A program made the translations under genes and the position numbers. A stretch of 55,377 nt of DNA, from the NCBI RefSeq assembly GCF_017114985.1, contig NZ_JABXKP010000103.1, positions 1 through 55,377 on the forward strand. Direction: 5' to 3'. Under the pieces are notes generated by a model. It was not told where the DNA came from. It ran no database searches and worked only from the letters and a program-made list of their open reading frames with translations. Below, piece after piece: positions 24,718 through 33,136 of this stretch (within the stretch, counting starts at the first letter, position 1; each line of letters begins with the position of its first letter). This DNA comes from Nostoc sp. JL33 (lineage in GTDB: Bacteria; Cyanobacteriota; Cyanobacteriia; Cyanobacteriales; Nostocaceae).

Positions 24718-26151
24718 CTAACGAGAACATCCCACTTTGATGAGTTTCCCTTGCAAACCATAAGTCACTGTCCCACAAACAAAACCTGCGGACTTAGACT
24801 CTAGATAAGTCTCCGTTGGCGGATTTTGTTTATCTAGCCGCAATTTCCAATCGCCAGATATTTTTTCTAGGGTGGGATGCTTACTTAAAAACTGTGAGTC
24901 TGCAACAATATCGTGAGGGCCCTTAACACTTATTTTAGAAGTATTCAGGTAGATATTATAATCATAAATAACGTTTTGATTTTTAATATTAATATTAATA
25001 TCTTTTCCAGGGAAAGCATAGAGAATGTTATTTAAAATTTTCACATCAGATGACGTATGAGCATATATTTGTGCGCCTTTAATTTCTGGACTCTGATTAT
25101 TTAAAACAGCAGTGTTATTTAGAATATCAACATGATCGCTAAAAAATGCATGAATACCTGATCCACCATTATTAAATGTCAGATTATTTTTAACTAAAGT
25201 ACGCCCTTTGTATGCACCCAATTTTGGGTTATTATCATTCCTTGAACTATCAATAATAATGCCATTACCGTCTGTGATCTTTCCGACTGCAATCCAAGGG
25301 ATGTACATGCGATTGTTGTAGCTCTTGTTGTTGGTCACCAACATCTTGTATCCCTGGTTGTTGTCAAAATTCCAATTGCTCAACATCGAAATGCCACTAT
25401 TACCATAGATTGAGTACCAGGCATTATTGAACACCACGTTATTATCTACTGTCACATAGTCCGATTGGATTACTGAAATACCTCCTCCTCCACAGTCATG
25501 AACTTTGTTGTTCAGAATACGGATGTGATGAACATGATCACTGGTTCGTCCGTCAATGTTTATACAGTTTCCGTTCGTCAGTGGGTTTTGTTTGTTAGTC
25601 TTCTGACTCATCGCATAATCAAGGGTTACATTGGCATTGTTACCTATGACCTCCAGCCCATTTATCTCAATATATGAAGCTCCATTTGAAACTAGGATAC
25701 CGTTCCATGTATTGTGCTGAATTTTTGGGAAATGCCCAGGATATGCTTTATACCTAATCCATCCTTTTGCATTTCCAGAACGTTTAATATTTACTACACT
25801 CCCAACTTTGGGTAAATTTGTGTATACTCCGTTCATAATCAATACTGTATCGCCAGGCTTAGTCAAATCTGCTGCCTTTTGAATTGTCCTAAAGGCGGAT
25901 GAAGAAGAAACTCCACTATTTTTGTCGTTTCCAGTACCACTAACATAGTATGTTTTCGGAGTCGCGTTAGTGCTGATTACCTCGCGGCTGGGTAGGCTCA
26001 TTTCCTTGTTAGTGGATACCTGACGGGCGTTTTCAAAATATACTTTTATCCATTCTCCCCCAGCCAAAAGAGTTAGGATCACGGGAATTGCAAGATATGC
26101 TTTTAAACTGAAACCTTGAATTATCACAATAAAATGCTCCTTTATCAGCAC
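24718..26151 (-). CDS. Secreted right-handed parallel beta-helix protein
   Basis: A 477-aa protein. An N-terminal hydrophobic signal or anchor (about residues 15-30, AYLAIPVILTLLAGG) precedes YYVSGTGNDKNSGVSSSSAF, the DUF1565-type start of many beta-helix proteins. From about 110 to 420 repeated rungs carry Asn ladders (VIGNNANVTLDY, ILNNKVHDCGGGGISVIQSD, LVKNNLTFNNGGSGIHAFFS). The family includes polysaccharide lyases and epimerases acting on extracellular glycans. I cannot point to a secure catalytic triad, so an enzyme class is not claimed. It is isolated between a dispersed repeat and cobH. Confidence 0.8.
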   Translation of the reverse strand: MLIKEHFIVIIQGFSLKAYLAIPVILTLLAGGEWIKVYFENARQVSTNKEMSLPSREVISTNATPKTYYVSGTGNDKNSGVSSSSAFRTIQKAADLTKPGDTVLIMNGVYTNLPKVGSVVNIKRSGNAKGWIRYKAYPGHFPKIQHNTWNGILVSNGASYIEINGLEVIGNNANVTLDYAMSQKTNKQNPLTNGNCINIDGRTSDHVHHIRILNNKVHDCGGGGISVIQSDYVTVDNNVVFNNAWYSIYGNSGISMLSNWNFDNNQGYKMLVTNNKSYNNRMYIPWIAVGKITDGNGIIIDSSRNDNNPKLGAYKGRTLVKNNLTFNNGGSGIHAFFSDHVDILNNTAVLNNQSPEIKGAQIYAHTSSDVKILNNILYAFPGKDININIKNQNVIYDYNIYLNTSKISVKGPHDIVADSQFLSKHPTLEKISGDWKLRLDKQNPPTETYLESKSAGFVCGTVTYGLQGKLIKVGCSR

Positions 26152-26227
26152 TCCTAAACAAAAATATCAAGATATTCAGTACTTTTAAATAGTATTTAGC
26201 ATAAAGGATAGGATAGAGCGAACTTTC

Positions 26228-26857
26228 CTAACTCCCGCGATTTTTATCTTGTCCATAGGCTTGCCATGCCAAGTCTACCAATCCATCAACGATCGCAGCT
26301 GCTACAACTGCATTACCTTTGCGACTGTCAATTGTAATGTGAGGTACTAAAGAATCTCGTAAGCGCTCCTTAGCTTCATCAACATTTATAAATCCCACTG
26401 GAGTCGCAATTATCAAAGCAGGTCTAATTTCCTCAGCTTCAATTAAATCCACCAGTGCTGTTAGTGCTGTTTGCGCCTGACCCACCACAAAAATGCCCTC
26501 TGGATAACGCTTTGCTAAGGTTTCTATTCCCCATGCGGCGCGAGTTTTTTCTTTTTGAGGGCGTGTCACAGCTTCCATACTGCAATACACCGGATTGGCA
26601 AAGGTATTTTGAATCTCGTAGGCAATACCTACTTGTACCATCGGCACATCTACGACAATTGTGGTACGCGCGGCTAGTGCTGCTGCTCCAGCTTGCAAGG
26701 CACGCTCAGAGAAACGAATCAAAGACTTATACTCAAAGTCAGCCGTGGCGTAGATTATCCGACGGACAATCTCATACTCTGCGGGTGAAAACACATGATT
26801 GTCAATTTCACTATCAATGATTGCTAAACTTTGAGCATCTGTTACGTGCCATTCCAT
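26228..26857 (-). CDS. cobH: Precorrin-8X methylmutase (CobH/CbiC)
   Basis: A 209-aa protein from ATG 26857 (MEWHVTDAQSLAIIDSEI). It moves the methyl group from C11 to C12 of precorrin-8X to give hydrogenobyrinate in cobalamin synthesis. Family blocks are present: RRIIYATADFEYKSLIRFS, ARTTIVVDVPMVQVGI, and ALIIATPVGFINVDEAKERL. The histidine reported as catalytic in CobH falls where this protein has Tyr (RIIYATADF). I do not know whether this is usual in cyanobacteria. It precedes the TPM-domain gene on the same strand, in reading direction after it, by 151 bp. Confidence 0.9.
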   Translation of the reverse strand: MEWHVTDAQSLAIIDSEIDNHVFSPAEYEIVRRIIYATADFEYKSLIRFSERALQAGAAALAARTTIVVDVPMVQVGIAYEIQNTFANPVYCSMEAVTRPQKEKTRAAWGIETLAKRYPEGIFVVGQAQTALTALVDLIEAEEIRPALIIATPVGFINVDEAKERLRDSLVPHITIDSRKGNAVVAAAIVDGLVDLAWQAYGQDKNRGS

Positions 26858-26904
26858 TTTTGTTGAGCTTCTTCTCAAATATTAGTTTTCAGCTTATCAG
26901 CTTC

Positions 26905-26936
26905 AGAGAGTTAGGAGTTAGGAGTTAGGAGTTATA
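26905..26936. repeat. AGTTAGG heptamer tandem repeat
   Basis: About four copies of an AGTTAGG unit in the spacer upstream of cobH. It is a typical short tandem repeat of this genome type, followed by a GGCGGCCCAAGCCGCC palindrome at about 26973-26990. Confidence 0.65.
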
Positions 26937-27008
26937 AGTTTTTAATTTACTCATAACTTAGCGAAAAGTTTGAGCGGCGGCCCAAGCCGCCGCTCAAATC
27001 TTCGGTAC

Positions 27009-27818
27009 TCATAACTCATTACTGGAAGAAGACCGACTGAAAATAGGAGATAGGTAGGCAACCAAGACGCCGATAAGAAAACCAGAGATATTGCGAACTA
27101 GAGGTACCCAGTCGCTTGTGCGTGTCACCACTGGCCCAATACCAAAGGCAATAAACAAGATTCCCCACAAAGGTGAGAAAATTAAAGCCCATTGCCAAGC
27201 AAAAATTTGTCCTTTATTGCGGGGTTGAGCTGCAAATCCACAAATCACCCCACCAATAACTGAGGTAATCAAGGTGAGAATCCACTGCTCTCGTGGCAGT
27301 CCGGGGACAACATTGCAACCACCTTTGAGCAAACAGCCTTTAACCGATTCTAAGGCTTGCAGAATGGCTTGATCTTCCCCTTGTTCGCGGACAAAGTACA
27401 AATTACCGAAGCGGGTTTGCAGTTCTATCCAGAAAGTCCGGGGTAAAAGTTTATAAACAGCATCACCAACGCTAAAACTGAGGATGTTACCGCCACGAGA
27501 ATCGGCAACTAGGAGAATGCTTTTGTCATCCAAACCCCAATATTTTATGACTGCTCGACCTGGAGTGCGGTCATATTGGGTCAATACTCGCAGTTTCCAG
27601 CCCGTATCGGCTTCAAACTGCTCTAATTCTTTGACAAGCTTTTCTTCTTGCAGCACAGGAAGAGATTTAGCTAAGTCTACAACTGGGGTAAAGGTGGCAG
27701 GGAGTAAGTCAGGATTGTCATAAGCCAGTGCTGGGGGAGAATGCATCACCCAAATTGACCCAGCCAGAAAAAATACTGCAATAGATACCAGAATTCGTCG
27801 CCAAAAACAAGATTGCAT
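27009..27818 (-). CDS. TPM-domain (Psb32/TLP18.3-like) membrane protein
   Basis: A 269-aa protein from ATG 27818 (MQSCFWRRILVSIAVFFLAG). A signal or anchor segment (about 8-30) ends near ALAYDNPDLLPA. The TPM domain covers about 40-165 (TPVVDLAKSLPVLQEEKLVK, WKLRVLTQYDRTPGRAVIKY, ILLVADSRGGNILSFSVGD). Three hydrophobic spans follow in the C-terminal third. Psb32 and its plant relative TLP18.3 take part in photosystem II repair. The three C-terminal spans suggest a membrane-bound variant, so the role is likely thylakoid-related but unproven. Two cysteines in SVKGCLLKGGCNVVPG may form a disulfide. Confidence 0.78.
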   Translation of the reverse strand: MQSCFWRRILVSIAVFFLAGSIWVMHSPPALAYDNPDLLPATFTPVVDLAKSLPVLQEEKLVKELEQFEADTGWKLRVLTQYDRTPGRAVIKYWGLDDKSILLVADSRGGNILSFSVGDAVYKLLPRTFWIELQTRFGNLYFVREQGEDQAILQALESVKGCLLKGGCNVVPGLPREQWILTLITSVIGGVICGFAAQPRNKGQIFAWQWALIFSPLWGILFIAFGIGPVVTRTSDWVPLVRNISGFLIGVLVAYLSPIFSRSSSSNEL

Positions 27819-28254
27819 GGACGTTTTTATACAAATATCAACGGTAGAAGTGAACAAGTTGTTTTAAAAGAGTATTGGAAAAGTGATAGTTCTTTACACT
27901 TGTTTACTTTACTCTAATCTAAGGGATCAACGCAAAGGGTTTTTGGGAGTGGGTAGTCGGGAGTGGAAGTTAAAGATAAGGTGTATTTTGTCAATCAGTT
28001 AAAATACTCAAAATATCCCAATACGGCTCAGTTAAGGATAATCGTAGGTTGGGTTTCACTTCCCTACGGGACGCTGTTCGCGTTCGTTCAACCCAACCTA
28101 CGCAGTTTAAGGTTTTTGGCGCTAACCCAAGCGTATTGCAAAATATCCTTAATAAAAATGATAATCGTGGCTGGGGAGAGGAGTAAGACTCAAAATTGAC
28201 TAAGCCATAGTGGAGTTCCCCATACAATAAAAGGGGAATGATTAGAGATCAGAG
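27819..28254. other. Spacer with a nested palindromic element
   Basis: No credible gene. The central 28032-28152 interval is a MITE-like palindrome. Overlapping open frames on both strands inside it are repeat-derived. Confidence 0.55.
28032..28152. repeat. MITE-like nested palindrome of 121 bp
   Basis: Outer arms TTAAGGATA (28032-28040) and TATCCTTAA (28144-28152). Inner arms CGTAGGTTGGGTT (28043-28055) and AACCCAACCTACG (28090-28102). A further CAATACG/CGTATTG pair extends beyond the outer arms on the left. There is no transposase gene. This GTAGGTTGGGTT type of palindrome is widespread in cyanobacterial genomes. Confidence 0.75.
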
Positions 28255-28575
28255 ATGACTAACAAAGAATTATTAATCCAAGAAATAGAAACTTTACCGC
28301 CGGAGTTGCTAACAGAAGCACCCAATTTGATCCGTTCTATTAAGGTTAACTATACAAAAAAGAAGTTGGAAGCAGGTAAGCTTGAACCTATCCCTTTAAG
28401 CGATTCTACAGAAACTTCTAGCGATCAAGAGCAACTTACATACCGTCCTGCTTCGGGACGCTCCATCCTTCGACACGCTGGTACTTGGGAAGGTGACGAC
28501 TTTGAAGAATGCCTTCAAGCAGTATATGCTACTCGTGGTCAAGCTAAATTTGATGACGAAAACCTATTTGAATAA
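28255..28575 (+). CDS. Small antitoxin-like protein without adjacent toxin
   Basis: A 106-aa acidic protein. The N-terminal part (NKELLIQEIETLPPELLTEA) resembles DUF2281/VapB-type antitoxins. The tail has GRSILRHAGTWEGDDFEECL, a motif I associate with cyanobacterial antitoxins paired with PIN-domain toxins. No toxin frame follows in the 170 bp before the next, opposite-strand gene, so it is an orphan or acts on a distant partner. The ATG at 28255 follows an AGAGATCAGAG leader. Confidence 0.6.
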   Translation: MTNKELLIQEIETLPPELLTEAPNLIRSIKVNYTKKKLEAGKLEPIPLSDSTETSSDQEQLTYRPASGRSILRHAGTWEGDDFEECLQAVYATRGQAKFDDENLFE

Positions 28576-28744
28576 TGTATTTCGGCTTGATTAAAATATG
28601 CTTCACCTGTTTTCCCAAATTGCCGAATACAATGCCAAAGTTTATCCATAAACAAAAAAAATCGCTTTTTTTTAAGCTAATGAAATAGTACGTTTTGACA
28701 CCGTAACAAGAAAGATTAGCAATGCCCCATGCCCTTTTTTTTGC

Positions 28745-29284
28745 TCAATCTTCATCATCAAAATTGGTTTCCCAGCTAGCAGCGTCGTTGTAACCGTCAT
28801 TAACACGGTATACTTCTGCTTTGCTCCGACGATTTTCTTGCTTGAGGACTTCTCGTTCTCGCAACGTTAGTGGTGGTTTTTCATTGCTTAGGGTGCGATC
28901 GCTTGTTCGCCTCGTGGGTTTTTGGCGCGTGAAGTTTCTCCAAGCGGCTTTTGCGCCAACAAAGATGCTGCGTGTACCCACTTGCAGATTTTGAGCCTGA
29001 ATTCTTGCAGTATCAAGGCTTTGATCAACTTGTTTGACGACTTGATTAGCACTTTTTACACCTTCACTGACATCATCAGTTAAGTCAGTGATTTCCAAAC
29101 CAGTCACGCGGATAGCTTCTAGAGTGGGCGGTAACTCCCGCGAGAGTGTATCAAATAGCTTTTCTGCACTACGAGCCGCGCGTGCTAACTCTTGCAAAGC
29201 CGGTATTGCCGCCACTAAAACCGCAGTCAAACTTGTGGCGACTAAAAGTAAGGAAAGTCCCAACCAGAACAGGGGATCAATCAC
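28745..29284 (-). CDS. DUF948-like membrane-anchored coiled-coil protein
   Basis: A 179-aa protein with an N-terminal membrane span (about residues 5-30, LFWLGLSLLLVATSLTAVLV). A long amphipathic helical region follows (LEITDLTDDVSEGVKSANQV, VKQVDQSLDTARIQAQNL), then a charged disordered tail. This matches DUF948-type proteins, often general-stress proteins paired with YtxH proteins. It is the second gene of a leftward pair, 11 bp after the YtxH-like gene, so clearly one operon. No enzymatic residues are apparent. Confidence 0.75.
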   Translation of the reverse strand: MIDPLFWLGLSLLLVATSLTAVLVAAIPALQELARAARSAEKLFDTLSRELPPTLEAIRVTGLEITDLTDDVSEGVKSANQVVKQVDQSLDTARIQAQNLQVGTRSIFVGAKAAWRNFTRQKPTRRTSDRTLSNEKPPLTLREREVLKQENRRSKAEVYRVNDGYNDAASWETNFDDED

Positions 29285-29295
29285 GGTTATGTCAT

Positions 29296-29646
29296 TTATG
29301 AGCGTTCTAATTGCTGGGGAAGAGAATCTGAGTCTTCAACAGATGTTTGCCGTTTCAAGACTTGGCTTTCTCGTTGACTGGCATCTACACCTGCTGCGAT
29401 CGCTTCCTGTAATCTGTCTAAAGTCTCATCCCAGTTTCGTAGTGCGATCGCAGAGAGACGATCTGCCTGGATTTGCACACTCGTTGATAAATCTTCTGCC
29501 AATTCTGGGATAGCATTGGCAGATTTTTTCAAAATTTTACGCGTTTCGCGCCCTGTGCGCGGAGCTACGAGCAAACCGGTCAAAGCACCGATGGTAGCTC
29601 CCAGCATCAAACCGCCAATAAATACTCCAGAACGGTTATTAGACAT
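29296..29646 (-). CDS. YtxH-domain (general stress) protein
   Basis: A 116-aa protein. The YtxH signature occupies residues 8-45: a glycine-rich membrane helix (VFIGGLMLGATIGALTGLLV) followed by APRTGRETRKILKKSA. The remainder is amphipathic helix. YtxH proteins are stress-induced, membrane-associated and of unknown mechanism. The partner gene begins 11 bp downstream. A short hairpin (ACCCATTTTAGGTGGGT, 29667-29683) lies in the leader just before the start. Confidence 0.8.
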   Translation of the reverse strand: MSNNRSGVFIGGLMLGATIGALTGLLVAPRTGRETRKILKKSANAIPELAEDLSTSVQIQADRLSAIALRNWDETLDRLQEAIAAGVDASQRESQVLKRQTSVEDSDSLPQQLERS

Positions 29647-29930
29647 CTTGTTGTTTCTCTCCTTACACCCATTTTAGGTGGGTTTTCTCTCCTTGTAAGA
29701 CTCCACCGATTTTATTCAGTTAATCTATCGTGACAATATATCAGCCCGAAATGTTGCTTTTATTCATTAAATCTCAAAACTATTAATTACTTATAATTCA
29801 AAACTCCCCGTGCCTGTTAAAGTTTTTATGCCTCCGGTAAGCATTCTGGCGGGCTTTTAAGTCCCAAATCGGCGCGTCCCGGTGTCCTCGCATCAGCCCT
29901 AATTATAAATGTTCATGAAGCTGACATAAC

Positions 29931-30266
29931 TCATTTTCCAACAGTTCTTTTCCCAGATGTTAACACTAGCTTACGAAAATAACGCTGCCAAATTTGCCGT
30001 CCTAGCAAAAGTAGACTGATAATTTGCCGCACTTGTTGGATTTGCATTTGTAGCGCTTGATTTTTTTGCCGTAAGTTATAAATATTCTCTTGGCTGAGAT
30101 AAATATTTTCGGGTGCTTTATTCAGTGCTGCATGGGTACAACTTTCATAGGCGGTTAACCTATCTGTTATGTATGCTAGCTGCTGCTTGAGTTGCCACAC
30201 CCGCCAAGCCACATAGAATAGTATCAGCGAAATCAGGGTGTTAGCGAGGATAACTAAAATTACCAT
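29931..30266 (-). CDS. Small cyanobacterial membrane protein with coiled coil
   Basis: A 111-aa protein with an N-terminal span (ILVILANTLISLILFYVAWR, about 3-22) and a helical coiled-coil region (LKQQLAYITDRLTAYESC, LRQKNQALQMQIQQVRQI). A second hydrophobic patch (IISLLLLGRQIWQRYFRK) precedes a basic tail. It is likely membrane-associated. It follows the YtxH/DUF948 pair in gene order on the same strand but is separated by 284 bp. I do not recognise a function. Confidence 0.6.
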   Translation of the reverse strand: MVILVILANTLISLILFYVAWRVWQLKQQLAYITDRLTAYESCTHAALNKAPENIYLSQENIYNLRQKNQALQMQIQQVRQIISLLLLGRQIWQRYFRKLVLTSGKRTVGK

Positions 30267-30989
30267 TGTTTACCTTCACCAATATCAGCTTTGAGGGATT
30301 GTTCTATATATTTGACTTGGCTCTTATTTAATGATGAATAAACTAAAGGATAAAAATTATCGCACAAAGTACAGCCTGGATTATGGCAATATAGAGCAGT
30401 TAGATAATGCTCGCGATCGCTAATGAAAATTAGTTTAACAAAGGCTGATGGCTAAAAAATCGCCAATTCGCCAATTTTGTAACAACTATATGCCCACACC
30501 TCGCAAAACCACAGCTACAATTGCCTTAGATTCACGACTCGGTTTGCTCCCATCAACCCGTATGCCCAATAAGCCCCAGCCTTACTACGTTCCACTCCTT
30601 AACGTGATAATCCTAGTCGATTTGCGACCTTTGTAGCATGTAAGCACAATGCCATAGCCGCTTCAACAGACGATGAGAGAACTACACTACACTCTTACGG
30701 AGGCTCGCCAGCATCGCCTTTATTATTGTGCTTCTACCTCTACCAGTTTTCGAGTCTCTCGCGTGAAGCTAACTAACATTTTGCCTGCAAAAACCTCACT
30801 AGTCAGTAGTTCACTAAGCAAAATTTGCTGGGTGTGGTCTGGGGAAAGGGAAAGTGGGAAACGAGAGAGTTTATTAATTCCTCTTCCCTCAACTTTTACA
30901 ATTTTCCCAGCCGAAGGCTTCCCCCTGGTATCTCACTAATCCGTTACTGATAATGATTATTTTTTCAATACATCCAGTAGGAGTTGATG
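30267..30989. other. 720-bp region without a confident gene, ending in a Zur-like box
   Basis: Two plus-strand open frames here (30448-30636 and 30673-30939) look random. On the minus strand a start-less frame of about 70 codons ends at 30723-30725 and carries ILLSELLTSEVFAGKM-like sequence. It could be the tail of a decayed gene, but I cannot identify it. The Zur-like site is listed separately. Confidence 0.4.
30948..30963. promoter_or_regulatory. Zur/Fur-type operator candidate
   Basis: TGATAATGATTAT followed by TTT matches most of the cyanobacterial Zur-box pattern TGATAATNATTATCA. It lies about 30-40 bp before the start of the metal-binding lipoprotein gene, a position suited to zinc-dependent repression. 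The right half-site is imperfect (no final CA), so regulation is an inference. Confidence 0.5.
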
Positions 30990-31982
30990 ATGTCAAAAAA
31001 ATTACCATCAACTAATTCCTTCCGAGCTATTTTTGTTGCTTTGACGATTGGATTTGTTGGGTGTGGAAATCAAGCTGCAAGAACCGCATTCACTCAGACA
31101 ACCACCCAGGTAAATGAGAATCTTCCCCAAGTCGTAGCAACTACAAGCGTACTGTGTGACTTAACCAGACAGGTTGCCGGGAATACAGTTAACCTCACCT
31201 GCTTAATTTCCCCTACAGCCGACCCCCAATTTTATAAACCAAAACCGGAAGATCGTAGAGCCATTCAGCAAGCTAATCTGATTCTCTATAATGGCTATAA
31301 TTTAGAACCAAATCTGATCAAATTAATTAAAGCGACTAAAAACAGTGCACGGAAAATAGCCGTCGGTCAACTAGCAGTGTCTAAGCCACAAAAATTTCAG
31401 AAAGGCGGCAAGAATGTAACTGATCCTTATCTTTGGCACAATACCAAAAATGCGATCAGAATGGTGGAAGTAATTAATAGTAACCTGAGAAAATTAGAAT
31501 CTAATGATGCAGCGACTTATAGCAGCAATACCAAAAAAATCACAAATGAACTCACTCAACTAGATAGCTGGATTAAGTCAAGAATTACGAGTATTCCTAC
31601 CAAAGAACGCAAGCTAGTTACAACCTCTGATGCACTGGGCTATTACGCCAAAGCATACGGTATTCCATTAGCAGGGGGATTACAAGGTATTAGTACTGAC
31701 GAAAACCTCACAGATGCAAGAGATAAAAATTTGGTGACAAATATTAAACGGGCTAAAGTTTCAACAATTTTTTCGGAAGCGGCAATTAATCCTAATTTGC
31801 TTCAATCTGTAGCAAGAGTTGCTGAAGTGAAAATTTCTCAGAGGAAGTTGTATGCTAAGGGACTTGGTGAACCAGAAAGCGAGGGGGACACTTATCAGAA
31901 AATGATGATTGCCAATACACGCACAATTGTAGAAGGGTTAGGAGGGACGTATTTAATGTTTGAAGCGAAAAGTCCTAAGTAG
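30990..31982 (+). CDS. ZnuA-like metal-binding lipoprotein lacking the histidine ligands
   Basis: A 330-aa cluster A-I substrate-binding lipoprotein of the zinc/manganese ABC family. ATG 30990 is chosen because AGGAG at 30979-30983 is well spaced; TTG 30984 and ATG 30987 are alternatives. The lipobox ends at C25 (IGFVGC). The fold markers are clear: YKPKPEDRRAI, AVGQLAVSKPQ, SEAAINPNLLQSVA, GDTYQKMMIANTRTIVEGLG. At the three positions where relatives have metal-binding His, this protein has Q80 (DPQFYKP), Y147 (DPYLW) and S213 (TTSDALGYY). E263 and D300 remain. No permease or ATPase genes are nearby. It may bind metal differently, act as a periplasmic accessory, or be losing function. Confidence 0.82.
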   Translation: MSKKLPSTNSFRAIFVALTIGFVGCGNQAARTAFTQTTTQVNENLPQVVATTSVLCDLTRQVAGNTVNLTCLISPTADPQFYKPKPEDRRAIQQANLILYNGYNLEPNLIKLIKATKNSARKIAVGQLAVSKPQKFQKGGKNVTDPYLWHNTKNAIRMVEVINSNLRKLESNDAATYSSNTKKITNELTQLDSWIKSRITSIPTKERKLVTTSDALGYYAKAYGIPLAGGLQGISTDENLTDARDKNLVTNIKRAKVSTIFSEAAINPNLLQSVARVAEVKISQRKLYAKGLGEPESEGDTYQKMMIANTRTIVEGLGGTYLMFEAKSPK

Positions 31983-32003
31983 TTATAACATCAATTCAGT
32001 AAT

Positions 32004-32057
32004 CTGATAAACCGAGTTTTTTAGATTACACAAAGCTCGGTTTATCAGCCTCTTTTT
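32004..32057 (+). terminator. Rho-independent terminator after the metal-binding lipoprotein gene
   Basis: A perfect 13-bp stem, CTGATAAACCGAG (32004-32016) and CTCGGTTTATCAG (32036-32048), with a 19-nt loop, followed by CCTCTTTTTT. It lies 22 bp after the stop codon, so the gene is probably transcribed alone. Confidence 0.82.
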
Positions 32058-32072
32058 TAAAATTTGGATTTT

Positions 32073-32135
32073 GAATCTTCTCTTCTTAGGCTTCGCCAAC
32101 AATCCAAAATCCAAAATTTAAAATCTAAAATTCGG
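32073..32135. repeat. Partial third copy of the large dispersed repeat
   Basis: Matches the 3' end of the repeats at 12641-12990 and 24361-24648, from GAATCTTCTCTTCTTAGGCT through the AAAATTTAAAATCTAAAATT tract and TCGG. It sits between a terminator and the end of the DUF4330 gene. Confidence 0.75.
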
Positions 32136-32212
32136 TTAGGTTAAGCTCTACTCACTCTTATGAGGAAATGCTAGATCAGAAACGGGGAAATATATCAAAT
32201 AAAGTGTGAATT

Positions 32213-32743
32213 TTATTTCTCGAATCTGATATCAATAACAGTTGCATTAAAGTTGTAGTTAAAGCCTTCTAACTCAAATGGCATACCAATTTTCACTTTA
32301 CTGCTACCTAGAACTAGTCCGCTTTCAGTACGTTGGGCTTTACCTTCTAAGGTTAAAACCATATCTGTACTAAAATTGTTACTTTTTGGATCTGGCAATT
32401 CTTTAACAGTGCCATCAGGTTGAGGAATATTGATTGTTCTAGGTAGCTGTTGAATGGATTTAATCCCTATTTCTCCATAGGGTTGATTGCGGATAATTAC
32501 ATTAGTTTTCCCGCCTTTTTTTAAGCCGTTGTCAAATAATTGCTCAGGATCACGTACATTCAAACCACGAACTATTAAGTCTACTTCTATGGGTACTGTT
32601 TTCGCTCCGACTTGGGCAACAGAACCAGAAGTGCCAGGAAAGACAAAGATGCCAAATATAACTAGCAGAATTACCAGTGCAGCAGCTAAATCTAAGAGGT
32701 TGATTTTGCCGAACAAACGACCTTTTGAATCTAAAATAGCCAT
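32213..32743 (-). CDS. DUF4330 family membrane-anchored protein
   Basis: A 176-aa protein beginning MAILDSKGRLFGKINLLDL. One membrane span lies at about residues 16-37 (LLDLAAALVILLVIFGIFVF), with a beta-rich extracytoplasmic domain after it (KTVPIEVDLIVRGLNVRDPE). The opening GRLFGKINLLDL is typical of DUF4330 proteins in cyanobacteria and clostridia. A longer GTG-started frame to 32872 exists but its added part is atypical. Function unknown; it is monocistronic by context. Confidence 0.78.
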   Translation of the reverse strand: MAILDSKGRLFGKINLLDLAAALVILLVIFGIFVFPGTSGSVAQVGAKTVPIEVDLIVRGLNVRDPEQLFDNGLKKGGKTNVIIRNQPYGEIGIKSIQQLPRTINIPQPDGTVKELPDPKSNNFSTDMVLTLEGKAQRTESGLVLGSSKVKIGMPFELEGFNYNFNATVIDIRFEK

Positions 32744-33136
32744 AAAAAGTTTTCCGAGGTAATAGCGAAGTAATTGATTGTAGCAAGAAGGTTTTCGATG
32801 GGAATAGCAATTTTCCCTATTTGGTAATAACTCAAAGCGGCTGGGCGTTGCGGTTATGCGACAGTTTATCACGAGTTCGTAAGTTCGGAGTGGCGGCAGA
32901 TGACTCTCAAACTTTTGCCTGTTACGACTGACGCACCCAGAAGGTAAAATCTAGTGTTTAAGCCTATTCCTAGAGGGAATCCCTAGCCGTCCACAATTCG
33001 TTAGATTTGCCTAAGCATTGGCTGTATAACAACCCCTTTGAGCTTCAGTTAAGAATGCAACTTAGAATGATCTAAAACCGTCTGATAATTTATCTCATTA
33101 TTTTATGTTCTCCCGAAATAATCTTCAGAGCGTATT
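32744..33136. other. Divergent spacer without visible features
   Basis: This 390-bp interval separates two divergent genes and presumably carries both promoters. I found no gene, repeat or clear operator in it. Confidence 0.4.

Noticed and set aside
28745..30266. Three neighbouring small membrane/coiled-coil genes as a gas-vesicle or secretion cluster
   Set aside because: They match YtxH and DUF948 stress proteins and an unrelated small membrane protein; no cluster-specific motif was found.
30673..30939. 88-codon plus-strand frame and a start-less minus-strand frame ending at 30723
   Set aside because: The plus frame looks random. The minus frame has plausible residues but no start codon apart from TTG and no family I recognise, so it is mentioned only in the regional note.
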